Shown in pieces: positions 36,975 through 45,174 of a stretch of DNA of 64,000 nt. The translations under genes were made by a program, and so were the position numbers. The notes under the pieces are model-generated. The model saw nothing but the letters and a program-made list of their open reading frames with translations. It made no database searches and was not told the origin of the DNA. Source of the DNA: Streptomyces sp. NBC_00820 (lineage in GTDB: Bacteria > Actinomycetota > Actinomycetes > Streptomycetales > Streptomycetaceae); NCBI RefSeq assembly GCF_036347055.1, contig NZ_CP108882.1, positions 3,546,501-3,610,500 on the forward strand, in the 5' to 3' direction. Every line of letters starts with the position of its first letter. Within the stretch, counting starts at the first letter, position 1.

Positions 36975-38132
36975 TCAGTTCAGGTGGTGGGCGCCTGCGG
37001 ACGGGACCGCTTCGAAGACTCGGGGGGTCGTGAAGGCGGCCGCGGCGAAGGCCTCCTCGATCGCCTTGGTGACCGTGTCGACCTCGGTCGCCTCCGTCAG
37101 GACGATCGCCGAGCCGCCGAAGCCGCCGCCGGTCATGCGGGCGCCGAGGGCGCCAAAGGCCAGCGCGGTGTCGACGACCAAGTCCAGTTCGGGGCACGAG
37201 ATGCGGAAGTCGTCGCGCAGGGAGGCGTGGCCCTCGGAGAGGACCGGGCCGATGGCGCGGGTGTCGCCGGCGTGCAGGAGGGACACCACGCGCTCCACGC
37301 GGTGGTTCTCGGTGACGATGTGGCGGACCAGGCGGACGACCTCCTCGTCGCCGAGCCGGGCCAGGGCCTCGTCCAGGTCGGCGTGGGCGATGTCGCGCAG
37401 GGCGTCGACGCCGAGCAGGGCGGCGCCCTTCTCGCAGCCGGCCCGGCGCTTGCCGTACTCGCCGCCGCTGTGGGCGTGCTTGACCTGGGTGTCGACGACC
37501 AGCAGGCGCAGGCCCTCGGCGGCGAGGTCGAAGGGGATCTGCCGCTGGGACAGGTCGCGGGTGTCGAGGAACAGGGCGTGCCCGGACTCGCAGCAGGCCG
37601 AGGCGGTCTGGTCCATGATGCCGGTCGGCGCGCCGACGTAGACGTTCTCGGCTCGCTGGCACAGGCGGGCCAGTTGCCAGCGCTGGAGGCCGAGTTCGTA
37701 GAGGTCGTTCAGCGCGAGTGCGACGACGACCTCCAGGGCCGCCGAGGAGGACAGGCCGGCGCCGGTCGGGACCGTGGAGGACAGGTGGATGTCCGCGCCG
37801 GTGACCGGGTGGCCCGCCTCGCGCAGGGCCCAGACGACGCCCGCGGGGTACGCCGTCCACTGCGGGTCGCCGCCCGGGGCGAGCGCGTCCAGGGAGAGTT
37901 CCGCGACGCCGCCCTCGACGTCGGCGGAGTGCAGGCGCAGGACGCCGTCGGTGCGGCGGGAGACCGCCGCCGTGACCTGGTGCGGCAGTGCGAACGGCAT
38001 GACGAAGCCGTCGTTGTAGTCGGTGTGTTCGCCGATCAGGTTGACCCGGCCCGGCGCCGCCCACACCCCCTCCGGTGCCGCTCCGTACAACTCGGCGAAG
38101 CGGCCTCGGACCTGCGCCTGCTGTGCCCCCAC
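36975..38132 (-). CDS. galK: Galactokinase
   Basis: 385 residues of the GHMP kinase family, phosphorylating galactose to galactose 1-phosphate. Motifs: substrate-binding GEHTDYNDG near the N-terminus, ATP-binding PTGAGLSSSAALE, and the C-terminal GGGFGGSAI. GTG 38132 has AAGGGAG upstream and overlaps the galE stop by one base (TAGTG). Third gene of the galTEK operon; the order T-E-K is the one known in Streptomyces. Confidence 0.96.
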   Translation of the reverse strand: MGAQQAQVRGRFAELYGAAPEGVWAAPGRVNLIGEHTDYNDGFVMPFALPHQVTAAVSRRTDGVLRLHSADVEGGVAELSLDALAPGGDPQWTAYPAGVVWALREAGHPVTGADIHLSSTVPTGAGLSSSAALEVVVALALNDLYELGLQRWQLARLCQRAENVYVGAPTGIMDQTASACCESGHALFLDTRDLSQRQIPFDLAAEGLRLLVVDTQVKHAHSGGEYGKRRAGCEKGAALLGVDALRDIAHADLDEALARLGDEEVVRLVRHIVTENHRVERVVSLLHAGDTRAIGPVLSEGHASLRDDFRISCPELDLVVDTALAFGALGARMTGGGFGGSAIVLTEATEVDTVTKAIEEAFAAAAFTTPRVFEAVPSAGAHHLN

Positions 38133-39094
38133 TACTGCTCCCTTGCGATGCTCTGCGCGAATTCCCACGCGTCCGCGACGATCCCGGCGAGGTCCGCGCG
38201 GGACGGGTTCCAGCCCAGTGTCTCGCGGGCGGTGTCCGCCGAGGCGACCAGGACCGCCGGGTCGCCGCCGCGGCGCGGGGCGGTGACTTCGGGGACGGGG
38301 TGACCGGTGACCTCGCGGACGGTCTCGACGACCTCGCGGACGGAGAAGCCGTTGCCGTTGCCGAGGTTGCAGATGAGGTGCTCGCCGGGGCGTGCGGCGG
38401 TCAGGGCCAGCAGGTGGGCCTCGGCGAGGTCGGCGACGTGGATGTAGTCGCGTACGCAGGTGCCGTCGGGGGTGGGGTAGTCGTCGCCGTAGACGGAGAT
38501 CGCGTCGCGGCGGCCCTGGGCGACCTGGAGGACGAGCGGGATGAGGTGCGACTCGGGGTCGTGGCGTTCGCCGTACGCGCCGTACGCGCCCGCCACGTTG
38601 AAGTAGCGCAGGGAGACCGCGGCAAGGCCGTGGGCGCCCGCCTCGCTGGTGATCATGTGGTCGACGGCGAGCTTGGTCGCGCCGTAGGGGTTGGTGGGCC
38701 GCGTGGGGGCGCTCTCCACGATCGGGACCCGCTCGGGCTCGCCGTAGGTGGCGGCCGTGGAGGAGAACACCAGTCGGCGCACGCCCGCCTCGCGCATCGC
38801 GGTGATCAGGGCCAGGCTGCCGGCGACGTTGTTCTCCCAGTACTTCTCCGGCTTCACCACCGACTCGCCGACCTGCGAGGACGCGGCGAAGTGCAGCACG
38901 CCGTCGTAGGAGGCGTCGAGCCACTTGGCGGCGTCGCGGATGTCGCCCTCGATGAACGCGGCGCCGTCGGGCACGCTCGCGCGAAAGCCGGTGGAGAGGT
39001 TGTCGAGGACGGTGACCTCGTGGCCGGCCTCCAGCAGATGCTGGGCCACGACACTGCCGACGTAACCCGCGCCACCCGTCACCAGGTACTTCAT
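38132..39094 (-). CDS. galE: UDP-glucose 4-epimerase
   Basis: 320 residues of the extended SDR family. NAD-binding TGGAGYVGS at the N-terminus and the catalytic Tyr-x3-Lys as YGATK. It interconverts UDP-galactose and UDP-glucose in the Leloir pathway and supplies UDP-galactose for wall polymers. ATG 39094 overlaps the galT stop (ATGA). Confidence 0.96.
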   Translation of the reverse strand: MKYLVTGGAGYVGSVVAQHLLEAGHEVTVLDNLSTGFRASVPDGAAFIEGDIRDAAKWLDASYDGVLHFAASSQVGESVVKPEKYWENNVAGSLALITAMREAGVRRLVFSSTAATYGEPERVPIVESAPTRPTNPYGATKLAVDHMITSEAGAHGLAAVSLRYFNVAGAYGAYGERHDPESHLIPLVLQVAQGRRDAISVYGDDYPTPDGTCVRDYIHVADLAEAHLLALTAARPGEHLICNLGNGNGFSVREVVETVREVTGHPVPEVTAPRRGGDPAVLVASADTARETLGWNPSRADLAGIVADAWEFAQSIAREQ

Positions 39095-40149
39095 GAACTC
39101 GCTACCTCTCGCAGTCGCTGGGCCGCGCGCTCCGGCGGCACGTCGTTGATGAACACGTTCATGCCGGACTCGGAGCCCGCGAGGAACTTCAGCTTGCCGG
39201 ACGTACGGCGGATCGTGAACAGCTCCAGGTGGAGGGCGAATTCGTCCCGTACGACCCCCTCGGGCCAGGTCGCGCCGAACGGGGCCTGGTGCCAGGCGGC
39301 GATGTACGGCGTCACGGACTCCCTCTCGCCGAAGATCCGGTCGAAGCGCCTCAAGAGTTCCAGATAGACCTGGGGGAATTCTGTGCGTGCGTCCTCGTCG
39401 AGCGCGAGCAGATCGGGCACGCGGCGCCTGGGGTACAGGTGGACCTCGTACGGCCAGTGTGCGGCGTACGGGACGAAGGCGACCCAGTGTTCACCCTCAA
39501 GGACGACCCGTTCCGAGGCGAGTTCGCGTTCCAGGACGGCGTCGAAGAGGTTCTCGCCGCCGGTCTCGGCCTTGTGCGCGGCGAGCGAGCGGAGCATCAG
39601 CGCGGTGCGGGGGGTGATGAAGGGGTAGGCGTAGATCTGGCCGTGCGGGTGGCCGAGGGTCACGCCGATCTCCTCGCCCCGGTTCTCGAAACAGAACACC
39701 TGTTCCACGGAGGGGAGTTGGGACAGTTCCGCCGTGCGGTCCGTCCAGGCGTCCAGCACCAGCCGTGCGCGGTCCTCGGTGAGGTCGGCGAAGGAGGCGT
39801 CGTGGTCGGGGGTGAAGCAGACGACCTCGCAGCGGCCGGAGTCGCCGGCCAGTGAGGGGAAGCGGTTCTCGAAGACGACGACGTCGTAGGAGGAGTCGGG
39901 GATCTCGCTGAGGCGCTCGCCCCGGGTCGGGCAGAGCGGGCACTGGTCGGCGGGCGGGTGGTAGGTGCGGCCCTGGCGGTGGGAGGCGACGGCGACCGCG
40001 TCGCCGAGCAGCACGTCGTGGCGGATCTCGGACGTGGTGGCCGTGGGCTCCAGCGGGCGGTGGTCGGCCGCGTCGCGCACGGTGTCGTCGCGCAGGTCGT
40101 AGTAGATCAGCTCACGACCGTCGGCCAGCCGGGTCGAGGTCTTCTTCAC
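39091..40149 (-). CDS. galT: Galactose-1-phosphate uridylyltransferase
   Basis: 352 residues. The active site GHPHGQIY (HPH with the nucleophilic second His) and the zinc-site CPLC near residue 80 are present, along with the second-half HLELF. It transfers UMP from UDP-glucose to galactose 1-phosphate. GTG 40149 is chosen for GAAGGCGAG upstream; the frame is open further 5' but into the AT-richer operator region. First gene of the gal operon. Confidence 0.95.
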   Translation of the reverse strand: MKKTSTRLADGRELIYYDLRDDTVRDAADHRPLEPTATTSEIRHDVLLGDAVAVASHRQGRTYHPPADQCPLCPTRGERLSEIPDSSYDVVVFENRFPSLAGDSGRCEVVCFTPDHDASFADLTEDRARLVLDAWTDRTAELSQLPSVEQVFCFENRGEEIGVTLGHPHGQIYAYPFITPRTALMLRSLAAHKAETGGENLFDAVLERELASERVVLEGEHWVAFVPYAAHWPYEVHLYPRRRVPDLLALDEDARTEFPQVYLELLRRFDRIFGERESVTPYIAAWHQAPFGATWPEGVVRDEFALHLELFTIRRTSGKLKFLAGSESGMNVFINDVPPERAAQRLREVASS

Positions 40150-40199
40150 AGCAACTCGCCTTCCATCTGTGCCGAGGGTCGCTCCACCCGATCGACCAA

Positions 40200-40256
40200 C
40201 ACAATCAAACATAACAGACCACAACTCGACAACGCGGGGACGATCACAATCAAACA
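40200..40256. promoter_or_regulatory. gal operon control region with repeated CACAATCAAACA
   Basis: The 12-mer CACAATCAAACA occurs at 40200-40211 and 40245-40256 in an A/T-rich patch between divergent galT and the symporter gene. On the minus strand it reads TGTTTGATTGTG. Streptomyces galP1 is known to have an operator of repeated hexamers near this position, so these repeats are likely repressor sites. Confidence 0.6.
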
Positions 40257-40341
40257 AAGAACATCAACAGAACTGTTCAAAATCTGAATGCGGCGGCGTA
40301 GGTTCCGCTCTGGATCAGTTCGCGCAACGAAGCGAGTTCTC

Positions 40342-42033
40342 ATGCAAACCCGCCCATACGGCCCCACCTATCTGGCGGCGGAGCTACGGCTCCCCACCAA
40401 CTGGCTGGACTACACGATCCTGGCGATCTACTTCGTCGTCGTCCTCGGCATCGGCTTCGCGGCCCGCCGCTCGGTCAAGACCAGCCTCGACTTCTTCCTC
40501 TCCGGCCGCTCCCTGCCCGCCTGGATCACCGGCCTCGCCTTCATCTCGGCCAACCTGGCCGCCACCGAGATCCTCGGCATGGCGGCGAACAGCGCCCAGT
40601 ACGGCGCCTACACCGTGCACTGGTACTGGATCGGCGCCATCCCCGCCATGGTCTTCCTGGGCCTGGTGATGATGCCCTTCTACTACGGAAGCAAGGTCCG
40701 CTCGGTACCCGAGTTCCTGCTGCTGCGCTTCGACAAAGCCGCTCACCTGCTCAGTTCGATCCTGTTCGCCTTCGCCGCCATCCTGATCGCGGGCGTCAAC
40801 CTCTACGCCCTCGCGATCGTGGTCGAGGCCCTGCTGGGCTGGCCGCAGTGGGTGGCCATCGTGGTCGCCGGCGCCTTCGTGCTGGGGTACATCACCCTCG
40901 GCGGCCTGTCCTCGGCGATCTACAACGAGGTGCTCCAGTTCTTCGTGATCCTGGCCGCCCTCATCCCGATCACCGTCCTCGGCCTGAAGAAGGCCGGCGG
41001 CTGGGGCGGGCTGACCCACAAGCTCGACGCGGCGCACGGCCACAACTTCACCACGGCCTGGGGCGGCACCGGCATCGGCCACGCCAACCCGCTCGGCGCC
41101 AACTGGCTGACCATCGTGCTCGGCCTCGGCTTCGTGCTGTCCTTCGGCTACTGGACGACCAACTTCGCCGAGGTGCAGCGCGCGCTGTCCGCGAAGAACC
41201 TCTCCGCCTCCCGGCGCACCCCGCTGATCGCCGCCTACCCGAAGATCTTCATCGTCTTCCTGGTGATGATCCCGGGCCTGGTCGCCGCAGCCCTGGTCCC
41301 GAAGATCGGCACCCCCGGCTCCGGCCTCCAGTACAACGACGCCATCCCCTACCTGATGCAGGAGCTGCTGCCCAACGGCGTGCTCGGCATCGCGGTCACC
41401 GGTCTGCTCGCCGCGTTCATGGCCGGCATGGCGGCCAACGTGTCGTCGTTCAACACGGTGTTCACCACCGACATCTGGGCCCGCTACGTCAAGCCCGGCC
41501 AGGAGGACGCCTATTACGTCCGCTTCGGCCGCTGGATCACCGTGATCGGCGTGGCCGCCTCGGTCGGCACGGCGTTCCTGGCGTCCTCGTTCTCGAACAT
41601 CATGAGCTACCTCCAGACGCTGTTCTCCTTCTTCAACGTGCCGATGTTCGTCGTCTTCATCGTCGGCATGTTCTGGAAGCGGGCCTCGGCCAAGTCCGGC
41701 TTCTGGGGTCTGCTCGCCGGCACCGCGACCGCGATGGTCAACTACTTCGTCTTCTACAAGAAGGGCATCATCTCGATCCCCACCGACCAGGGCGCCAACT
41801 TCGTCTCCGCGATCGCGGGGTTCGTCGCCGGTGCGGTCGTGATGGTCGCGGTGTCGCTGTTCACCAAGCCGAAGCCGGCAGAAGACCTCCAGGGTCTCGT
41901 CTACGGCACCCGGTCCCCCGGCATGTCCGAGCCGCCCGCCGCGGGCGACGACGCGTGGTACCGCAAGCCGGCCCTGCTGGGCTGGGGTGCCGTGATCATC
42001 GCCGCCGCCTGCTACATCCCGTTCTCGTTCTGA
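40342..42033 (+). CDS. SSS-family sodium/sugar symporter, probable galactose transporter
   Basis: 563 residues with about 14 transmembrane segments and the SSS core (DFFLSGRSLPAWITGLAFISANLAATEILGMAANSA in parts). It is closest in look to the SGLT/vSGLT sugar branch. Divergent placement from galTEK across a shared control region suggests galactose uptake; substrate is inferred from context. ATG 40342 has GAAGCGAG upstream; the frame is open to 40288. A small membrane-protein gene follows after 21 bp. Confidence 0.9.
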   Translation: MQTRPYGPTYLAAELRLPTNWLDYTILAIYFVVVLGIGFAARRSVKTSLDFFLSGRSLPAWITGLAFISANLAATEILGMAANSAQYGAYTVHWYWIGAIPAMVFLGLVMMPFYYGSKVRSVPEFLLLRFDKAAHLLSSILFAFAAILIAGVNLYALAIVVEALLGWPQWVAIVVAGAFVLGYITLGGLSSAIYNEVLQFFVILAALIPITVLGLKKAGGWGGLTHKLDAAHGHNFTTAWGGTGIGHANPLGANWLTIVLGLGFVLSFGYWTTNFAEVQRALSAKNLSASRRTPLIAAYPKIFIVFLVMIPGLVAAALVPKIGTPGSGLQYNDAIPYLMQELLPNGVLGIAVTGLLAAFMAGMAANVSSFNTVFTTDIWARYVKPGQEDAYYVRFGRWITVIGVAASVGTAFLASSFSNIMSYLQTLFSFFNVPMFVVFIVGMFWKRASAKSGFWGLLAGTATAMVNYFVFYKKGIISIPTDQGANFVSAIAGFVAGAVVMVAVSLFTKPKPAEDLQGLVYGTRSPGMSEPPAAGDDAWYRKPALLGWGAVIIAAACYIPFSF

Positions 42034-42054
42034 CCGCGGGAGGATGAGGAAACC

Positions 42055-42387
42055 ATGACCGAGCACCACGACTACTCCGAGCGGGACGTCCAGCGGGAGG
42101 TCACCGAGCTGGAGGGCAAGTCCGCGACGGCCGCCCGCATCTTCGACCTGCGCCGCATCATCGGCGGCCTGTTCGTGCTCTACGGCGTCATCGTCACGAT
42201 CGCCGGGATCACCGACTCCCAGTCCGCCATCGACAAGGCGCAGGGCGTCAACATCAACCTGTGGACCGGGATCGGGATGCTGCTCCTCGGCGTCTTCTTC
42301 CTGGCGTGGCTGAAGCTGCGGCCCACTCCCCCGCCGCCGCCCGCCGCGGACGCCGAGGACGCCGAGGAGGGGGCGAAAGCACCGTAA
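42055..42387 (+). CDS. Small membrane protein linked to the symporter
   Basis: 110 residues. A charged N-terminus (EVTELEGKSATAARIFDLRR) precedes two transmembrane helices (IIGGLFVLYGVIVTIAGIT and WTGIGMLLLGVFFLAWLKL), then a Pro/Glu/Ala tail. Proteins like this commonly follow sodium/solute symporter genes in actinobacteria and may be accessory subunits. ATG 42055 has GGGAGGATGAGG upstream. Terminator-like hairpin downstream. Confidence 0.8.
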   Translation: MTEHHDYSERDVQREVTELEGKSATAARIFDLRRIIGGLFVLYGVIVTIAGITDSQSAIDKAQGVNINLWTGIGMLLLGVFFLAWLKLRPTPPPPPAADAEDAEEGAKAP

Positions 42388-42412
42388 AGGGGGCGCGGCA
42401 CGTGACGGTGTT

Positions 42413-42432
42413 GCCGGGCGCTCCCGCCCGGC
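42413..42432 (+). terminator. Hairpin between convergent small membrane protein and LuxR genes
   Basis: GCCGGGCG (42413-42420) pairs with CGCCCGGC (42425-42432) around CTCC. Confidence 0.6.
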
Positions 42433-42451
42433 CGGCCAGGCACCGGGGGCG

Positions 42452-43123
42452 CTACGACTCCGCGGCCGCCCGGTCCAGCAGTCCCGTCCGTGCCGCCAGC
42501 GCCGCCGCCTCCAGGCGGGAGCCGACCCCCAGCTTCATCAGCACCCGCTGCACATGGGTGCGGGCGGTGCTGGGGGCGATGCCCATGCCGGCGGCGATGA
42601 GCCGGGTGTCCTCGCCGTCGGCGACCCGGACGAGGACCTCGACCTCGCGCGGCGTGAGCATCTCCAGCAGGCGCCGGCCCTCGTCGTCGGGCTGGGCGGC
42701 GGGGTTGAGCAGCTCGCCGAAGGCGCCCTGCAGGAGCTGCGGGGCGACCGCCGCCTCACCGGCCCTGGCCTTCATGATGGCCCGCTCGACGCCCTCGATG
42801 CGCTCGTCGTGCCGAACGTAGCCCGACGCGCCGGCCGCGAAGGCCGCCGCGATGCCGCGCGGTGAGGGCACCGGGCCCAGCACCAGCACCGCGACCTGGG
42901 GCCGCTCCCGCTTGATCCGCACCACCGGGTCGAACGCGCCCGGCTCGGCCGGAGCCGCCGTGCCCAGCAGGCACACCTCCGGTGCCCGCGTGATCACCAG
43001 CTCGGCCGCACCCGCGGCCGGCGCCGCCGCGGCGAGCACCCGGTGCCCGCGCAGTTTCAGCGCCGACGCCAACGCCTCCGCCAGCAAGCGGTGGTCGTCG
43101 ACGACCATGAGCCGCACTCCCAT
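42452..43123 (-). CDS. Atypical LuxR-type response regulator lacking the phospho-Asp
   Basis: 223 residues. The receiver keeps the acidic VVDDH pocket, but the phosphorylation Asp is replaced (LLG at 52-54, Gly54), and the conserved Lys becomes His105 (GYVRHD). The Thr/Ser position is also lost (VLVLG). The C-terminal LuxR helix-turn-helix is intact (LTPREVEVLVRVADGED, then IAPSTARTHVQRVLMKL). Such regulators do not use normal phosphorylation. ATG 43123 has GGGGGG upstream; a longer start (MGPVGVH...) has no support. No kinase neighbour. Confidence 0.85.
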   Translation of the reverse strand: MGVRLMVVDDHRLLAEALASALKLRGHRVLAAAAPAAGAAELVITRAPEVCLLGTAAPAEPGAFDPVVRIKRERPQVAVLVLGPVPSPRGIAAAFAAGASGYVRHDERIEGVERAIMKARAGEAAVAPQLLQGAFGELLNPAAQPDDEGRRLLEMLTPREVEVLVRVADGEDTRLIAAGMGIAPSTARTHVQRVLMKLGVGSRLEAAALAARTGLLDRAAAES

Positions 43124-43260
43124 AGAGCAACCCCCCAGTACCCCCACGGATGCCCCACTATGGACGCCCACCGGTCCCATGGACAGAGGGCCCCCCGGCG
43201 CCTCGTCCGTCATGACCCCGGAAGTTACACGCTTTGTTCGACGTCGCGCTGCCTCTATGC

Positions 43261-43303
43261 AGGAGAAGTGCCCCGGATCGATGAAATCCGGGGCACTTCT
43301 CCT
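43261..43303 (-). terminator. Terminator of the first PQQ-propeller gene
   Basis: A perfect 18-bp stem (43261-43278 with 43286-43303) and 7-nt loop, 16 bases past the stop at 43320. It separates this gene from the LuxR-type gene. Confidence 0.9.
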
Positions 43304-43319
43304 TGATTGGGGCGTGCGG

Positions 43320-45053
43320 TCAGCCGCTCGTGCCGTAGGCGAGCGCCAGGTACTCCCTGCCGGAGGTGACCTTGTGCGCGTACACCGCCGACATGTACAG
43401 CCGGCCGTCGCCGTACAGGATCTCCGCGGAGTCGGGGAGCATGCCGGTCTCCGCCTCCCGCACGTTCTGCGCGGCCGGGTTCTCCAGCAGGGTGGTGGCC
43501 TTGAAGGAGGAGCCGTCGATGCTGACGACGCGGCCGCCCTTGTCGTACGGCGGGCGCTCGTAAGCCAGCAGGTTGCCGCCGTCCATGCGCAGCGGGTGGA
43601 GCGTGTAGCCCTTGCCGGACGCGGCGCGCTGACCGGTCTGCTTCCCGGTGGCCAGGTCGAAGGCGATGACCTCGTTGCTCTCCTCGAACGAGCCGCTGTC
43701 GTCGCGCTCCTGGGTCGGCACGTACAGCTTGCCCTCGCCGGCGACGACCCCCTTGCAGTCCTCGACGCGGGTGATGCCGTCGCACTGTCCGGCGTAGGTG
43801 TCGCGGGGTGCGGGGATGCGGGCGAGCAGCTTGCCCGTCCTGTCGTCGATGGAGAAGTAGTCGGAGATGCCGCTGCCGTCGCCCGCGCTGTCGCCGACGT
43901 CGGCGGCCACCACCAGGGGGTCGGTGGAGACGATGCTCGCGTACTCGATGCCCGGGTCCATCTTGTACTCGGAGACGACCCGGCCCGAGGTGGAGTCGAT
44001 GGTCTGGATGTGCAGCGTGGGGTTGTCGAAGCTGCCGCACTTGCGCACCGCGACCAGCTTGGCGCCGCCACCGTAGCCGACGTCGTCGCAGTCGTCGCCG
44101 GGCTTGGGCTGCCAGAGCACCTTGCCGGAGCCGAGGTCGAACGCGGCGCCGCCGCCGAGGCCGCCGGCGGCCACGGTGTTCCGGCCGACCGTCACGTTCG
44201 AGAAGTTGACCGGGACGTCACCGGTGCGGACCGTCCGCGTCCACAGCTTGGTGCCCTTGGTGAGGTCGACGCCCGCGATCTGGCTGCATCCGGCGCCGGA
44301 CTTGCCGGAGGGCTGGTAGAGGATCGCGGTCCTGCCGTCCTCGGTGGCGGTCCTGGCGGCCGCGCACACCGGGCCGGGCAGCTCGAGCGTCCACAGCGTG
44401 CTGCCCTTGGCGGGGTCGTAGCCGACGATCTGCGCGATCCCGGTCTTGGCGTACACCGTGCCGGTCAGCCAGGAGCCGACGGTGACGACGCTGTCCTTCG
44501 GCTGGGGCAGCGGGACCTGGAAGAGGACGTCGGCGGCCGGGTCGGACGGCACCTTCTCCTTGCCGCCCGAGGTGCCCCCGGAGCCGTTCCCGCCGCCGGT
44601 GCCCCCGTCGGCGCCCGCGGTGTCGTGCGTCTTGCCGTCGTCGCCGGAGGAGTGGGAGTACCAGATGCCGCCGCCGACGATCAGCGCGATCGCGGCGACC
44701 GCCGCGACGATGATGACGAGGGCGGCGCGGTTCTTCCCGCCGCCGGGCGGTACGGCCATCGGCTGCGTGGGCATGCCGGGTCCGCCCGGGTAACCGTGCC
44801 CGGGCTGCGGGCCGTACGGCGACACGGGCGGGACCGGCTGGGCGTACGGGTTCTGCTGCGCGCCGGGGTGGTGACCGGGCTGCGGCGCCGGTGCCCCCGG
44901 GTAGCCGTAGCCGGGCTGCGGCGCCGGTGCACCGGGGTAGCCGTAGCCGGGCTGGGGCTGGGGTGGCCGGGGTGCGGCCGGGGGTTGCTGCGGGGGGCCG
45001 AAACCGCCCGGCTGCGGGGGCTGGTGGGGTGGGGGCGGAGGCGGCTGGGTCAT
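43320..45053 (-). CDS. Membrane-anchored PQQ-type beta-propeller protein (copy A)
   Basis: 577 residues. A proline/glutamine/tyrosine-rich cytosolic N-terminus with PQPGYGYPGAPA repeats (to ~100), one transmembrane helix (ALVIIVAAVAAIALIVGGG), a Gly/Ser-rich linker, then an extracellular PQQ/WD-like propeller (repeat marks KGTKLWTR, GKVLWQP, DDRTGKLLARI). Cys pairs suggest an oxidising compartment. Function unknown; the fold often serves as a scaffold or sensor. It is a paralogue of the next gene upstream and ends at an 18-bp terminator. ATG 45053. Confidence 0.85.
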   Translation of the reverse strand: MTQPPPPPPHQPPQPGGFGPPQQPPAAPRPPQPQPGYGYPGAPAPQPGYGYPGAPAPQPGHHPGAQQNPYAQPVPPVSPYGPQPGHGYPGGPGMPTQPMAVPPGGGKNRAALVIIVAAVAAIALIVGGGIWYSHSSGDDGKTHDTAGADGGTGGGNGSGGTSGGKEKVPSDPAADVLFQVPLPQPKDSVVTVGSWLTGTVYAKTGIAQIVGYDPAKGSTLWTLELPGPVCAAARTATEDGRTAILYQPSGKSGAGCSQIAGVDLTKGTKLWTRTVRTGDVPVNFSNVTVGRNTVAAGGLGGGAAFDLGSGKVLWQPKPGDDCDDVGYGGGAKLVAVRKCGSFDNPTLHIQTIDSTSGRVVSEYKMDPGIEYASIVSTDPLVVAADVGDSAGDGSGISDYFSIDDRTGKLLARIPAPRDTYAGQCDGITRVEDCKGVVAGEGKLYVPTQERDDSGSFEESNEVIAFDLATGKQTGQRAASGKGYTLHPLRMDGGNLLAYERPPYDKGGRVVSIDGSSFKATTLLENPAAQNVREAETGMLPDSAEILYGDGRLYMSAVYAHKVTSGREYLALAYGTSG

Positions 45054-45174
45054 GGCTGAGGTACCTCGGTGAAGCGCTCGGGGCCGGGCGGCGCGGGAAC
45101 GGCGAGAGAGGGAAACGGCAAGGGAGAGGGAGGGGAAGAGCCGACAGGGGCAGGCGAGGGCGGCGGACCGGGGC

